64,000 bases of DNA from Hexactinellida sp. DTS-2022 (GCA_028753945.1 JAPNXP010000007.1:4092001-4156000), one strand, 5' to 3'; shown: positions 33,960-45,037, counted from the first letter of the stretch. A program made the numbers and translations. Notes: a model not told the origin generated them from the letters alone.

Positions 33960-35363
33960 TGAAGGAATATATAGAAAGATGAAGGATTTAGCATTTGTTA
34001 CTGAGCAGAGCACTAGAGGAATTCTATTTTCAGGTCTAGAAACAATGCATCCACCTACTGTAAACAAGCTCTCACAATTAGAATCCGTGAAATGAACGAT
34101 TCGAAATTACAAAGTATAGGTATAGAAAATTGTGGTAACCTTAACACCGCTGCTGAAATTGTCATTCCAGATAGATATAAAGTCACTCTGAAGGGCGAAC
34201 CATTTTTGTTGTATGATTATGGATTTGGTGACTAGCAAAGGATTATTTTCTATGCTGGTACAGGAAATTTCATTTATTGTCTAAGTAATTGTGACAACTG
34301 GTATTGTGATGGAACGTTTAATGTGGTTCCGTATCTGTTCTCACAATTATACACTATTCATGCAGAAAAAGATGAAACATTATTCCATGTATCTATGCAC
34401 TGCTCCCGAAAAAAGAAATTATTAGAAATCGAACCATCGTTAAATCCTGTTACCGTGATGATTGATTTTGAAAGAGATTTGATTAATGCAGTCATAGGTG
34501 TCGAACTTTCCAATTTTTCTGAAAATCTGGGGGGGGGGGCAGCCAGAGAACATTTAAAAGACATTTATTTATGTTGCAATTAATAGGCAAAAATCACAGA
34601 TAATTTTTAAATTAATAACGTAATGAGATGTAAATTTACTGAGAAAGCTTTATGCAACTTAACATTTTGGGGCAAAGTAAAAACGTATTATCTTCCACTG
34701 TTTCAAATAATTTTCAAGACAAACGCCAGCTGAGGGGACGAAATCTGGGGGGGGGGGGAGCGAGACCTATGCTGCCCCCCCTACAACGACGCCTATGAAT
34801 GCAGTGGAGAAGAATTTTAATTATGTAATAACAGGATGCCTTTCTCAATTGTCGCAAAACATATTTAGACAGGTTCAGAAACAAGGGTTGGCTACACGCT
34901 ACCAAGAGGATAACAATTTTGCAATGAATATCAAAATGCTTGCTAGTTTAGCGTTTCTTCCAGAAAATGACGTTGAAAGTGTTTTAATATTCTTATGCAC
35001 CAGTTTCCAAAAGAGGCCAAAACTTTGGCGAAATACTTCGAAAACACGTACATTGGTAAAGTCTTACACTGCCTCTGTAGAAGGACACCAATGTTTCCAA
35101 TTAGAATATGGAATATTCATCCAAGAGTGAACAGTGGTCTAGCCAGAACAAACAACAATGTTGAAGGATGGCATAATGCATTTAAATCCACAGTAGTCTC
35201 CTCACATCCATCTTTTTGTAAACTATCAACGTTTTACAAAGGGAACAGTCATTGCAAGAGGCAGTTTTGGAAAAATCGGTTAGCTGGTAGACAAATAAGA
35301 GATCAAAGCTCCGTTGCGGTGATGTTCGTTCTTAGCCCTTGTAGCAGATTATGGATCTCGTGA
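33960..35363 (+). pseudogene. Second MULE transposase, broken and interrupted
   Basis: Fragments in three frames follow MULE order: an N-terminal linker (FVTEQSTRGILFSGLETMHP), CDGTFNVVPYLFSQLYTIHA with the first Asp near 34312, VMIDFERDLINAV with the second Asp near 34465, then after a 305-bp insertion GCLSQLSQNIFRQVQKQGLA and MLASLAFLPENDVE, and in another frame ARTNNNVEGWHNAFKS with the candidate Glu near 35162. At least one stop near 34093 and two frameshifts are present, and the FLYWCH finger is not recognisable. It is not a recent copy of the neighbouring intact element; residues differ throughout. Confidence 0.88.
34493..34797. mobile_element. hAT MITE inside the broken transposase, 305 bp
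   Basis: TIRs cataggtgtcg and cgacgcctatg. Perfect 8-bp duplication aatgcagt at 34485-34492 and 34798-34805. Removing the insert plus one duplication makes the transposase frame continuous across the site. Contains G runs (34528-34537, 34747-34758). Confidence 0.95.
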
Positions 35364-36462
35364 TTCATTGAGTTATCTAAAGGGAATCGCATACAATTTG
35401 AGTTTTAAAGAATTATATACCCTCATTCTTAATCATAGTTTCCTATTAAGTATTTAATAATATGTTAAATACCTTCATTCTTAACAACACTTTTTCATTA
35501 TTTAATTTTACATTATCAATATGCTTAATTAATTATTAACTTGAGAGAAATTTAATCTACATTATTTTATGTTTTTTTAACTTTGAACGAATGGTGTCAA
35601 AATATTATTTACGAGGCCTCTGTGGGACCCTAAATTTATTCAGAATTAGATGAATTTTATCAGAGTCATTTTAAGAAACTCTTAGGAGACCCCCAAGGTT
35701 CATTTATTGTTTATTTTAAGCAAGCAAAGTTTAACTGTCTTCAGCTTCTTTATATTTGTAATTGTCAAATCAGCCTAATATCATAAATGCAAATCATCTA
35801 GTATACAATTATGTAAGTGTTCCAGTGCTTATATTTTTACTGAAATAAAAGGGGCCCAAATACATTCAGCCTCAGAGATAATTCCCGCTTGGGGACCCCC
35901 ATGAAATTTTATGAACTTTATTGTTTTGGATACCCTACTCAACTTAAATGCAATAATTTACCTAATTGTTACTCGATTCCCTTAATTAAACATAAATAAT
36001 ATAGAATAATTAATGTACATAGTAATCAGAATAAATTGAATAATTCATTAGATTAACATTATCCCATCTACAATACATATATTAGACTAAATTAAAACAT
36101 GTTACAACGAAGCATTGCTTAGGGATTATTTCAATCTTACTCTAGCTTCGTAAGTAGGGATATTTAATTGAGCCAATCTATCATTGCATGATCTAATGAT
36201 ATTTAATAGGGAACTATTTTTGCAACGCGACAAAATACTATTACATTCAATTATTCCAAGTTAAAACTTTCAATATGTACAAAATGATGAGTTGTATGTG
36301 ACCTATCCAAGAAAATTGTTGTAAGCTAAGATTTAGTCCATTACTAAGGTAAAAACCCCATAAAAGTACAATATATATATATTAATCCTAGCGTTCAACA
36401 GAATAACAAACAATTATATATCAAAACATTGTCCCAAGTATAGCTGTATCAAATATCTAGCA
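35364..36462. other. No gene; AT-rich upstream of the 109-aa gene
   Basis: Contains degraded words like ggggacccccatgaaattt (35894) and gtgggaccct (35622) that recall hAT MITE ends, unpaired. A TATA-rich stretch (tatatatatatta, about 36371-36384) lies 80-90 bp before the next ATG and could be a promoter element. Confidence 0.4.
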
Positions 36463-36792
36463 ATGTCTATCATATCATTTCTTGGACTAGGACCAGTTTT
36501 CGACGTAGATCCACTTTTCGGTTGCTCTGAAGAAGAAATGGAGCTGCTCTTCGAGAGATACTTAGCTGGGGACACCTCTCTTCCACCAGAAATAATTGCG
36601 GAGTTCAATATACAGACAAAGAACACGGCACCATCTGTTGATAATCAGAAAGGAACATTCAGTATTAGCGGACCACCTCCAGCCTACTGCGACATCGAGA
36701 AGGGATTGCCTGTTAAAAAACCTAAACATGTGACTTACGGAGCAATTGAAGGGAAATCAACATCAACAAAGAAGACAGATTCCAAGAAATAA
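36463..36792 (+). CDS. 109-aa FLGLG-family protein with PPxY motif
   Basis: Single open frame from ATG 36463 to TAA 36790. The N-terminus MSIISFLGLGPVFD is almost identical to ankyrin gene 1 (9077-10381) and close to ankyrin gene 2 (MTLSGFLGLGPLFD). After it comes an acidic helix (SEEEMELLFERYLAG), a short linker, a proline motif GPPPAYCDIEKG containing PPAY (a WW-domain ligand of the PPxY type) near residues 68-72, and a Lys/Ser/Thr-rich tail. There are no ankyrin repeats. The matched N-terminus in an otherwise different protein suggests a shared localisation or docking signal, or a truncated family member fused to new sequence. Whether it has further exons cannot be seen; function unknown. 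Confidence 0.65.
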   Translation: MSIISFLGLGPVFDVDPLFGCSEEEMELLFERYLAGDTSLPPEIIAEFNIQTKNTAPSVDNQKGTFSISGPPPAYCDIEKGLPVKKPKHVTYGAIEGKSTSTKKTDSKK

Positions 36793-38041
36793 GTTAATTG
36801 ATTAAAACTTGAGTATACATTTTGTTTATATTAAGATATCTTTACAATGTTAAACTGTGAGATAATTCTTTTCATTAGCATGAATGATTAGGAAATTATA
36901 AATTGATAAGAACAAAGATTTTAGGACATACTACTAAAGTAGGATTAAAACACTTACTCTGTCATTACGGTAATAGTGGTATGGCGTATGTAAATATTTG
37001 GGGAGTATAAATAAAATTAATATAGCTTTTACATTTTTGGTATATCTCAAGAATCCAGGACAACTGTGAGAGTAAAATAATTAGGACAACAATTTAATAG
37101 AGAGAATATTTTATATACGCATAAATTACAAAAAATGAATGCAATGCTGTTTGCTTTATTTTACCATTACAGTAGTATCGAGTAGTATATACTTAATGAT
37201 TGATGATGTAATCGATATTAATAAAACTTGATAGTTGTGTGTGTGTGTATTGTTCTTTGTCCGCATTGATTAAGGGGCATATAAACTGTAGATAAATATA
37301 TGAGATATGTATAACTTCCAAATGTCACTAATAAGTATGATGAACACGAATTTCACATTTATAAATACGTATATAATATGAATAAATAAATTGGCTTTCT
37401 ATTTGTTTGGTCTTCTCGGTAACACATGTGGCCGTGTATAAAGAAGGCTACTATGTATAAATATTTATTGTTTTGATTTGGTACATAATATATAAAGAAT
37501 TATCTATTAAAATATAAATGAACCTAAAGACTAGCTTACAAATATTTGAATTGGTAAATAGAATGTTGATTACGAATTTATGTTCACAAATTTCTCTAAA
37601 ATAATTTTTTTGTTGTTGTTAATTACTAATTAAGTAAAGAAATTAGTTAAAATTCAAATTAACAGGGACAACTTCCAAATGCTGTACTAGGTGAAAATTA
37701 TGGTAAACACCAAAATCGCATTATAAATTTCTAAAATTATATCTTTAGAGTTGTTTACCTTAAAAAAAGTGAAAACGCATAGTAGTTGAGTGATCTGTCG
37801 CAAAGCGACCGAGACCGAAGGGTTCGTTATTCATTAAGGCCAGGAATAATAGGAAAAATTACACGCAATAATAAATATTTGGAGTTACAATTGACTCGGC
37901 TTAATTTGGAATATTTTTTAAACAGTGTGTCCCAATAGACAGTTTACTTAGAATCGCGGTTAATCGGGGCTAACTGCCTGAAACCATCGTGTCCCAATTA
38001 AGCGGAGTCTACTGTATATTCAAAACGATCAATGTACTTAC
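36793..38041. other. Intergenic / intronic; relic transposon ends
   Basis: A short (GT)n at about 37237-37250. 37395-37449 resembles the right end of the CATG foldback family (cggtaacacatgtggccg, then aaggctactatg). 37785-37826 is the 3' hairpin end of a family-B Helitron in plus orientation (gcaaagcgaccgagaccg, ending ttcg). Downstream exons of ankyrin gene 2 should lie here, but none is readable. Confidence 0.45.
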
Positions 38042-38916
38042 ATTTTATCAACTGCACAGAAAGAAATCATTTGATTGCCAAAATTGCCTCCTTTGGCAGT
38101 GATAACCAACCACATCTCAAAAGGCATTCCTCTCAAATGATCAAATTCTTTATATTTCGCGCCAAATAATCCAATGTTCCAATTAAAAATTGTACTTCGA
38201 AACTCTTCAAGTGATTCAGGATTTCCTAATCGCATACACTTAACAATTTTCCTAAAAAAATCAGCTACACCTTCCCGACTATCGAATCGTCTCACTTTTT
38301 TTAATTCCTCATCTAATTCAGGAGTCAGTTTATATTTATGTTTCTTATAAATTGCTTCACTATCAGCACCAAAGCAATGTAATACTTTAATCACCATAAT
38401 GTAGTCCGACTTTTCAACAACTAGATCAGGTTTAGGATCAATCGGGAGTTCATCAAATTCATCTATTATTGGATCATCATATGGGAAGACCTCGTCGTGG
38501 AATTTTCCAAAAGCTCTGCCTATTGGGGTCACGTTGTGGAAGAATAGTTCCGCATTTCCTTTCTGCTCTAGGAGTAGACGGAGAATGCAAGGATATGCCT
38601 TGTCTACGATGTAGTGAAGAGGACTTCCTAGTTTGATATATTTATCGGTAAAATTTACAGCTCTGCTCATGTCAAAGTAGTCACCCTTGGAAGGGTTATT
38701 TGCAAGCATTATATAAATCTTATCAGATAAGATTTTAAATAATTCTGGTTCTAATGAGACTCTATCAAGTCTAGGATTGTCATCTGGTCCATCAAAAGAA
38801 CGAGCGTCAATACATTTTTGTAGAAAGTAGCGACGAACTTCTTTGTGAATCCAATCATTGTTAGGTAGGTGGAGATCAAAAAGAGGTCCAAGACCTAGGA
38901 ATCCTGATAGAGTCAT
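38042..38916 (-). CDS. Ankyrin-repeat protein 2 (FLGLG family), first exon
   Basis: ATG at 38916; the open frame reaches a strong donor (AAAAT|GTAAGT) at 38042 just before an in-frame stop, so about 291 residues of a longer protein are visible. N-terminus MTLSGFLGLGPLFDLHLPNN. It aligns along its length with ankyrin gene 1: GSPLHYIVDKAYPCILRLLL matches GTAMHYVTCEGYAMILRILL; both then have GN.., TP, an A-rich helix, VL.CF.AD, and N.GL followed by an EFD motif (KYKEFDHL; VPEFDDL). The ankyrin unit lies at about residues 93-130. Acidic linker DEFDELPIDPKPD near 150. The next exons are not found. It lies between the 109-aa family member (opposite strand) and LMAN2. Confidence 0.8.
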
Positions 38917-39008
38917 ATCGTAGATGGCCTACTAAATATTATCATAATAATACTGTAATAATTCTTAAATGCATATAGTTTAGCAAATTATATATAGATT
39001 ATCATGAG

Positions 39009-39209
39009 CAGGCACGTAGCTACGGGGGGGCGAGGGGGGGCGACCGCCCCCCCAAAAGTACTTCTCGCCCCCCCTCCCAAGAGAATTAGGAAGTGTTCGT
39101 TATAGTAAATAGAGTGATTCGTCCCCCACTTGCCCCCCCGACTCCCTGCACTTGCCCCCCCCAACATAAAACTTGCCCCCCTGAATTACATACTCTAGCT
39201 ACGTGCCTG
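39009..39209. mobile_element. hAT MITE, 201 bp, poly-C rich
   Basis: TIRs caggcacgtagctac and gctacgtgcctg. Perfect 8-bp duplication atcatgag at 39001-39008 and 39210-39217. The interior is rich in gcccccc/gggggg runs. Confidence 0.95.
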
Positions 39210-39276
39210 ATCATGAGATACAAATTTGATAAAGCCTAACATTAATTGCTATATACAAGTAACTAAGGAGAAAGAA

Positions 39277-41287
39277 CTAAAATAAACGTTTGTTCTTATT
39301 GTTCCTTGTTCTTTGAAACCAGATATAACATACAACAGCCCCGATAGCAACAACCAGCAAGAATAAAGCCATAAAAGTGAATACTTTGTAGGTACGTGAA
39401 GAAAAGAAGGGCTCTGAGATACTAAATATAGGCTTGGCTCCCTTTTGCTGAGCATAAGGGACAATTTCATCGCTCGAAATAGAAGGCACTTCAATATTTA
39501 AGTTAGTAGTGTCTACTTCGTAGGACTTAATATAAATGATGTCATGATTATCAGCGAGATCACCCGTTGCGCTTGAAACTCCAAAGAAATAGCCTATTTA
39601 TGAAAGAAAATATTTAATTTAGATAGGATAATATAGGAAAACAATTCAAATCTACCTAATTATTAGTGTTCAATATTTTAACGACAGTACCTGTCGGCAA
39701 CAATACATCGTGTAAGTAGAAACAAAGTTGCCAGTTATCACCGCCTTCCAGATTATAACTGACTGCTAGTTGATTGCCTATATAGGAGATAGAGAAGACG
39801 GCAGACTCCTTAGCACGTAGCTTGCAGTGACAGCCAGCTAACATAGAATCTCTGCCGTCTAGTTGCGAGTCATACTTCATACTACCATTAAAAACTGAAG
39901 CACTGATATATGGGAACTCCTATTAAACAAACAGCATGATTAAATAAATATAAGACTGTATAAAACTTGTAATGGAAAAAATATTTTTGGTGATTCACTG
40001 AGTGTTTCACAGAATAAATAATCAGGAAAGCCCATTATTAATCCATAAACCGCCTCTAAAGATTAAAAAACTACAATTACAAATAAGTTAAATAACCTGA
40101 TTTGAGTAGATATTGTTTTGGAATGTATCAAAGAATATTCCAACTCCAGAGAAGTAGTCTTTAGCGCCAAAGACTCCTCCATCTTGACTTCTCTCCTTCG
40201 CATACCAGAATGCAAAGCCGTCTCCAAAGAGTGTACGTCCTGAGCCGTGAATGTGAACATGTAAGTGTATTTCCCAATACCTGTACGTGACAGGAATAAC
40301 ATTCCATATTGATCCTAAGGAACACAAGTGAAAGTTAATGTTTTTTAATGAATTTAGTTGGTACGTATATGTTTCATAAAGAAAAGGATATTGTATCTCA
40401 TTATTGATTAAATTAAGTCTCTAGTGTCATTTCGGTTGGACTAACACCTTCGTGGGCCTGGAGTACTTATTACCTTAAGCCACACATCCGTATGTCCGAC
40501 ACAGTGCCTATAGTGCTTACGGGATAATGGATCCTGCTAGTTACTACTATTCAGGGTGCATATCAAATCTATCTATTGTACAGTTAGTAATTGACAAACA
40601 AACGATTAATTAAATCATTTTTAATTCATACTTAGAGATAACTTTAATATTCGTATTGCCCAGACATAAGAAACAAAAATTAATCTAGTACAAGGTTATT
40701 TATACCATGGGTCTCGAGTCTCGACCCAGTAGCCGGGCCGGATTTTATATGGCAAAGTTTGAATCTTTGGACAGGTTGGGCACATTCGTAGTCGACAATT
40801 TGTTAAGTAATGTGCAGATATCCTCCATCCTCCGAATTCTCGGGATAGGATACCACACTTTCCTACCCAGAAATAAATGGGGAGTCTATCCTAGCAGGAT
40901 AGCAAGTTGGGCGCCAGTACAGTACCACGGTAACCGTCACTACCACCATAATATATATATTACAATATCTCTTAGGATTTGCATGATAAACATTAATACA
41001 GGACCTACTAAGGAATATGAAAATGAATTAAAATTATAGTACGTACCTCTTCTAGCCTGTCTGTCGGGAGTCAATCTCACAAAATCATTTGTAATAAGAG
41101 TGCTACCCGTATAGTCCCAGTTAGCGACCTGCATTCCTCTTCCCTGGTATGGGCGGATTAATGAATACTCTTTCCTAAAGAAAGTCGAGAACTCATTTGT
41201 CTCTGCCCCATGTTCTGTTAGTACTTGTGCACATAGGAAAGAGAAGAGTATAAACATGCTACACTGCATATTGGTAGCTACAAACAT
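39277..41287 (-). CDS. LMAN2: VIP36/LMAN2-type L-type lectin, cargo receptor
   Basis: Four exons: 41287-41047, 40314-40097, 39919-39691 and 39593-39277, with GT-AG introns in phases 1, 0 and 1; total 334 codons (human LMAN2 is 356). Exon 1 carries a signal peptide (MFILFSFLCAQVLT; ATG at 41287 or 41269) and SLIRPYQGRGMQ then WDYTGSTLITNDFVRLTPD. Exon 2 has GSIWNVIPVTYRYWEIHLHV and GDGFAFWYAKERS, and exon 3 FPYISASVFNGSM, CHCKLRAKES and LPTG. Exon 4 has GVSSATGDLADNHDI, a stalk, a single transmembrane helix (FTFMALFLLVVAIGAVVCYI) and a short cytosolic tail ending KRLF. The family binds high-mannose glycoproteins and cycles between ER and Golgi. The Asp of GDG and Asn of the TFQNN loop are kept, but the His of the usual YDH is Ser (KYDSQ), which may change sugar binding. 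Orthology by eye is strong. Confidence 0.93.
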
Positions 41288-41439
41288 ATTTAATTAGGGG
41301 ATAATTTAATATAGCTCAGCTCGTAAGCTCACCTCACTAGAGTTCAGTTTTGACAAATAATAAATATAGATTCAATTCCAAGTCTCATATAGTAATGCAC
41401 AAACCACTATTACTAGATGATATTATTGGATACTTAATA

Positions 41440-41740
41440 ATGGATGGTAACATTAGTAGGGGTTTATTTTGGGGTAACCCTCAAATTTGGGGGAGCCCCC
41501 CAAATCCAAATATTTATCACTTATTTTGGAGGTGCCCTCTCTATTTGGGGGTGCCCCCCCCCAAATAAAATTGGAAGTAGTAATTTTTTGGTATTATTGG
41601 GGGGGGCCCCCCATAAAATCGAATACATGTTTAATAACTGGAATATTTTGGGGAGTCTTCTCCCAAATAAAATTAAGATTCGTGATTCATTATTATGAAG
41701 TACATTAAATACAGAAGTCATGTGCACGCCCAAATTTGCC
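41440..41740. repeat. Degenerate G/C-run repeats
   Basis: About five imperfect units of 45-60 bp with ttggggg..gcccccc words and local hairpins (ggggggggccccccc, 41600-41613). The open frames across it in several phases are artefacts. Confidence 0.5.
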
Positions 41741-41983
41741 GTGGCTCCCTTACAAATTTTAACTGTAAAAGAAAATAGTTACACTGTATTCGGTTATACA
41801 CCAGTTTACTAACAGGCGTTTTAAGTGAATTACAATATGTTAGGAAGGATAAATTGTGATAAAATGAAGTGAATAAAAATTTATTAGGAAGGATAAATTA
41901 TGATAAAATGAATGTGTTAACTACTAAAAAGAAATAATATGAAGTACTATGATTAACAAAGAGAGGATGAAATTTATTTAGAG

Positions 41984-42404
41984 CAAGGGTGGGGTTGGTT
42001 AACCGATCCGAGGCTAGGGATACAATTCGATTTCTCGCCACGGTTAACCGGTTAACCGCGCCCGTCCTACTCACTACAATAAATCCTTTATAAAAATTTG
42101 ATTATACTACAGAATAGGACTCAGCTGTATAAAGTATAACCGCATAAGTATATTAATTGATACATTTCGTGCTTTAGGTAAATTTAAATCAATGTTATCT
42201 AAGAAAATTTATTAAGTGGTGATGAGAAATGGATTTAGGTCCACATATTCTGATAAAATTTAAAAAAATTTAATACTTTATATATTAATTTCCCAATAAC
42301 TCTGCTGATATTCAACAGACCGGCTAACTGGTTAATAAAATCTCTAACCGTTAACCGATTCAGCAACGGTTAACCGGTTAGCCGGTTAACCGAATCCAGC
42401 CTTG
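41984..42404. mobile_element. hAT-like MITE with GGTTAACCGG repeats, 421 bp
   Basis: Ends caagggtggggttggttaac and gttaaccgaatccagccttg. Subterminal gttaaccggttaacc repeats at both ends. Candidate duplication atttagag (41976-41983) / aattagag (42407-42414) has one mismatch and a 2-bp offset on the right. It interrupts the 3' end of the OTU-like gene. Confidence 0.7.
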
Positions 42405-43136
42405 TAAATTAGAGAAAACTGAAACAATTGGTTCATAATGGTAGCAATCATTATGGAGATAGATATTCAGAGCACTTGTAACGTTCTTTCCTCTTTTGGG
42501 ATTGAATCCATTGTGAGAAATTTTTTGCCATTCATTATACCCTTGAAAACATAAATATCTGTTTCTAACCATATTGCGAAAGAGAATAATTCAACGTCAG
42601 TTCCCCAGACTGTTATTGCTGACATCTTTTTCTTAGAAATATATTCCCCAATATTCTGATCGTGTTTTATCCTAACATATTTTTCACATAGGGAAGATGC
42701 CCTCATAAAAGTCAATAATTTCTTGCGTATATTATTTTATGTATATCTTCATTTGCTGACAACCACCATCCAAGTGCCCTAAACAGGCAATTCCCATCTG
42801 CAATTATGGATACCTTTTCCTTAGGATTACAATTATCTAGTATATACCCACTTGCGATTATCTCAGATGAAATCGGTGACACCTTTTGATAATCTAAAAG
42901 CATCTTACATTTCAAAATTCTCCATTCGTTATCCACTGGTAAAAAATGATTACTGGGATTCGAAGAACTTGTCCTATCGGAAATCAATTGTAGAAATTCA
43001 TTTTGTTGGTGTCCTCCTGATTTGGGAAATAGAAGTTTTCTTGTTTTCTTGTTAACATCCATTGGATTTTGCACTTGTGATAATGTGAAATTTAAGTGTA
43101 AATTGGATGTAGAAGGAACCTCAGATTTGTTCATAA
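42405..43136 (-). pseudogene. OTU-family cysteine protease, frameshifted
   Basis: Three minus-strand frames together make one OTU domain. Frame 1 (43134-42712) contains the catalytic signature IADGNCLFRALGWWL with Asp and nucleophile Cys. Frame 2 (42715-42467) carries the middle: RIKHDQNIGEYISKKKM, then WGTDVELFSFAIWLETDIYV. Frame 3 (to 42405) has IYLHNDCYHYEPIVSV with the catalytic His. OTU enzymes cleave ubiquitin chains; OTU domains also occur in transposon proteins. Frameshifts near 42713 and 42470-42480 and a MITE just after the His make it a probable pseudogene. A 500-bp hAT element is inserted at its N-terminal side (43137-43636), so the coding region probably began further right. Confidence 0.8.
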
Positions 43137-43636
43137 CAGAGTTGGAATCGGGTTCGGGTTTCTCGGGTCGGGTCGGGTTCGGGTCGGGTTCGGGTCGGGT
43201 TCGGGTCGGGTTCGGGTCGGGTTCGGGTTCAGATTCGGATTTAGAATCGGGTTCGGGTCGGGTTCGGGTTCGAAGTTGATCAGTTCGAACTTTGTGCGTA
43301 ATTTTTTTAAATTCAATGATTTAATTCTATTTTTTGAAAGATTATATTTACAATAGAAACAATATATGGAACTTTAATGAAATTGCCTCATAAGGACATT
43401 TATGGGATAAATATTATTAACCCATACTTGTTTGACTAATATTAGTTGAAATGTCAACATAACATATATTTTAGAGGAATTTCAGTTAATATCCACACTT
43501 ATATACACTTCGGGTTCGGGTTCGGGTTCGGGTCGGGTTCGGGTTGAAGATCGTCGGGTTCGGGTCGGGTTCGGGTTGAATATCGTCGGGTTCGGGTCGG
43601 GTCGGGTTCTGAAAAGTGGACCCGATTCCAACTCTG
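43137..43636. mobile_element. hAT MITE with CGGGTTCGGGT repeats, 500 bp
   Basis: TIRs cagagttggaatcggg and cccgattccaactctg. Perfect 8-bp duplication gttcataa at 43129-43136 and 43637-43644. Both halves carry ggttcgggtcgggttcggg repeats in the same orientation. The RPDPNP/GFGSGSG reading frames in it are repeat translations. Confidence 0.95.
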
Positions 43637-44390
43637 GTTCATAATATTTTCTGTTCTTGAAAAATTTATCAGTTCTAAAGTAATTAAACAATTTTTGAAA
43701 AGCGAGAAAACTTGACAGCATTTTCATCATCGCAAATTGAATCCGAGGATATCTCATCATCGAGATCTGAAAGTTTTCTCTTTCGTTTATTCAAATGAAT
43801 TGAAAAATAGTATCATTTCCATCTATTTGCTGAATATTTTTTCTTATCTCCGTTTGTTTATCGTAGTGTTGTTTCAACAACTGGAAACAACAGTCATAAG
43901 TATAGCCTCAGAAAACGCGTTCTTGACAACTATGAGTCGCTGATGGAGCCAAAGTTTGCAATAGTTTACTAAAATAATTTCCATGTTCATCTTGTAACCC
44001 TCTGCTACTATACCAGATTTGTAAAATCCCAAGGTATTCTTTAAACCCTCGATGAGCTAGATATTTATGTTTAAGCAGAGTAGATTCAGAGTTTTTGTCT
44101 ATTTCAATATTTTCTGAAATTGCACAAAATTCGACAAACTGCTCATCGAAAACTTCAGACAGTAATTCTTGATAAAATATCATCTCATTTCTCCCTTGTT
44201 AATTAAGATTTGTGGTATTTCTCTCATCTAAGTTAATGAAATTCTTTTGATCATCTTCGTGAGTCGTTTGTCTCAAATTTTGGATCATTTTTCGTGTATT
44301 ACACCACTTATCTGCAGTGATCTGTTCATACTTTAATAAAAATTTATTGTACTTGCTCCGATTAAATTGCACAGAAAAAGAGGAAACCAT
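43637..44390 (-). pseudogene. Upstream part of the OTU gene or its element, unrecognised
   Basis: Minus-strand coding-like pieces: 44390-44199 (MVSSFSVQFNRSKYNKFLLK onward, rich in K, N and Q) and 44183-43908 (MIFYQELLSEVFDEQFVEFC, then HKYLAHRGFKEYLGILQIWY). They lie in different frames and may be exons or frameshifted parts. 43680-43640 reads toward the start of the OTU frame once the hAT insert is ignored. No family recognised; position and orientation suggest they belong with the OTU fragment. Confidence 0.4.
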
Positions 44391-44459
44391 ATTCTCATTG
44401 ACAAGTAGGTCTTTAAAATTTCCCGATTTTCATTGCCAATTGTGGAAAGATCAACAGGT

Positions 44460-45027
44460 TGATGTGTCTAAAATTAATTATAATGCGTAAATAGGCCTAA
44501 AATAATCAAATTTAATACGGGTTACTTATATGGAGCTCAGTTACTGGTAACTGAACTGACATATAAGGAAGTGTTTCAATTTTAAAAGACCCATAAGCTC
44601 AGAAATTAAATTTAGACATAAATAAAAACCTACTTCAGTTACCAGTAACTCAGCTCCATATAAGTATTTTGAATTTAATAATGTGAAATTTTAATGATTA
44701 CGTCATCATGCGCTAATGAGTAAGCATGTTGATAATCTGGTGTTACCAACGTGTCCGCATCGTTAATGTACATGTTCTATTAAATTTTCAGATTTTTATC
44801 TATTAAAGGGTGCGAATCATGCGCGAATAAATGTGAGAATGACGTCATAACTTGATGAGGTGTGAAAAATTTCGAAGGAACCTAAACTTGTTGTCGGGGG
44901 GCAAAGGTTGTCCTTATATGCCAAAAATCAGATTTCGAAACAGTCCAGTTTCTTCAATCAACTTGGAACATACAAACAATTATATACACACATACACCCT
45001 TGTGTGTTAATACTTAATAGTATAGAT
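44460..45027 (-). mobile_element. Helitron family A, lacking its 3' hairpins
   Basis: 5' end on the minus strand near 45027 (plus-strand cttaatagtataga then t). The body matches 15880-16280 (tgattacgtcatcatgcg, gtgtccgcat, ccagtttcttcaatcaac). The GC-rich CTAG end is absent. A MITE interrupts it at 44525-44664. Confidence 0.75.
44525..44664. mobile_element. TA-target MITE with 32-bp TIRs, 140 bp
   Basis: Ends cttatatggagctcagttac and gtaactcagctccatataag, TA on both sides. The uninterrupted Helitron sequence at 15895-15925 supports the borders approximately. Confidence 0.8.
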
Positions 45028-45037
45028 TCAAATTAAG

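Noticed and set aside
37395-38935. Possible pair of CATG-family ends (37449 and gatggcctactaaa at 38926)
   Set aside because: The two ends face away from each other, so they do not bound one element; the 38926 match is short and may be chance.
43022-43760. GFGSGSG and RPDPNP repeat frames
   Set aside because: Translations of the CGGGTTCGGGT repeats inside the 43137-43636 hAT MITE.
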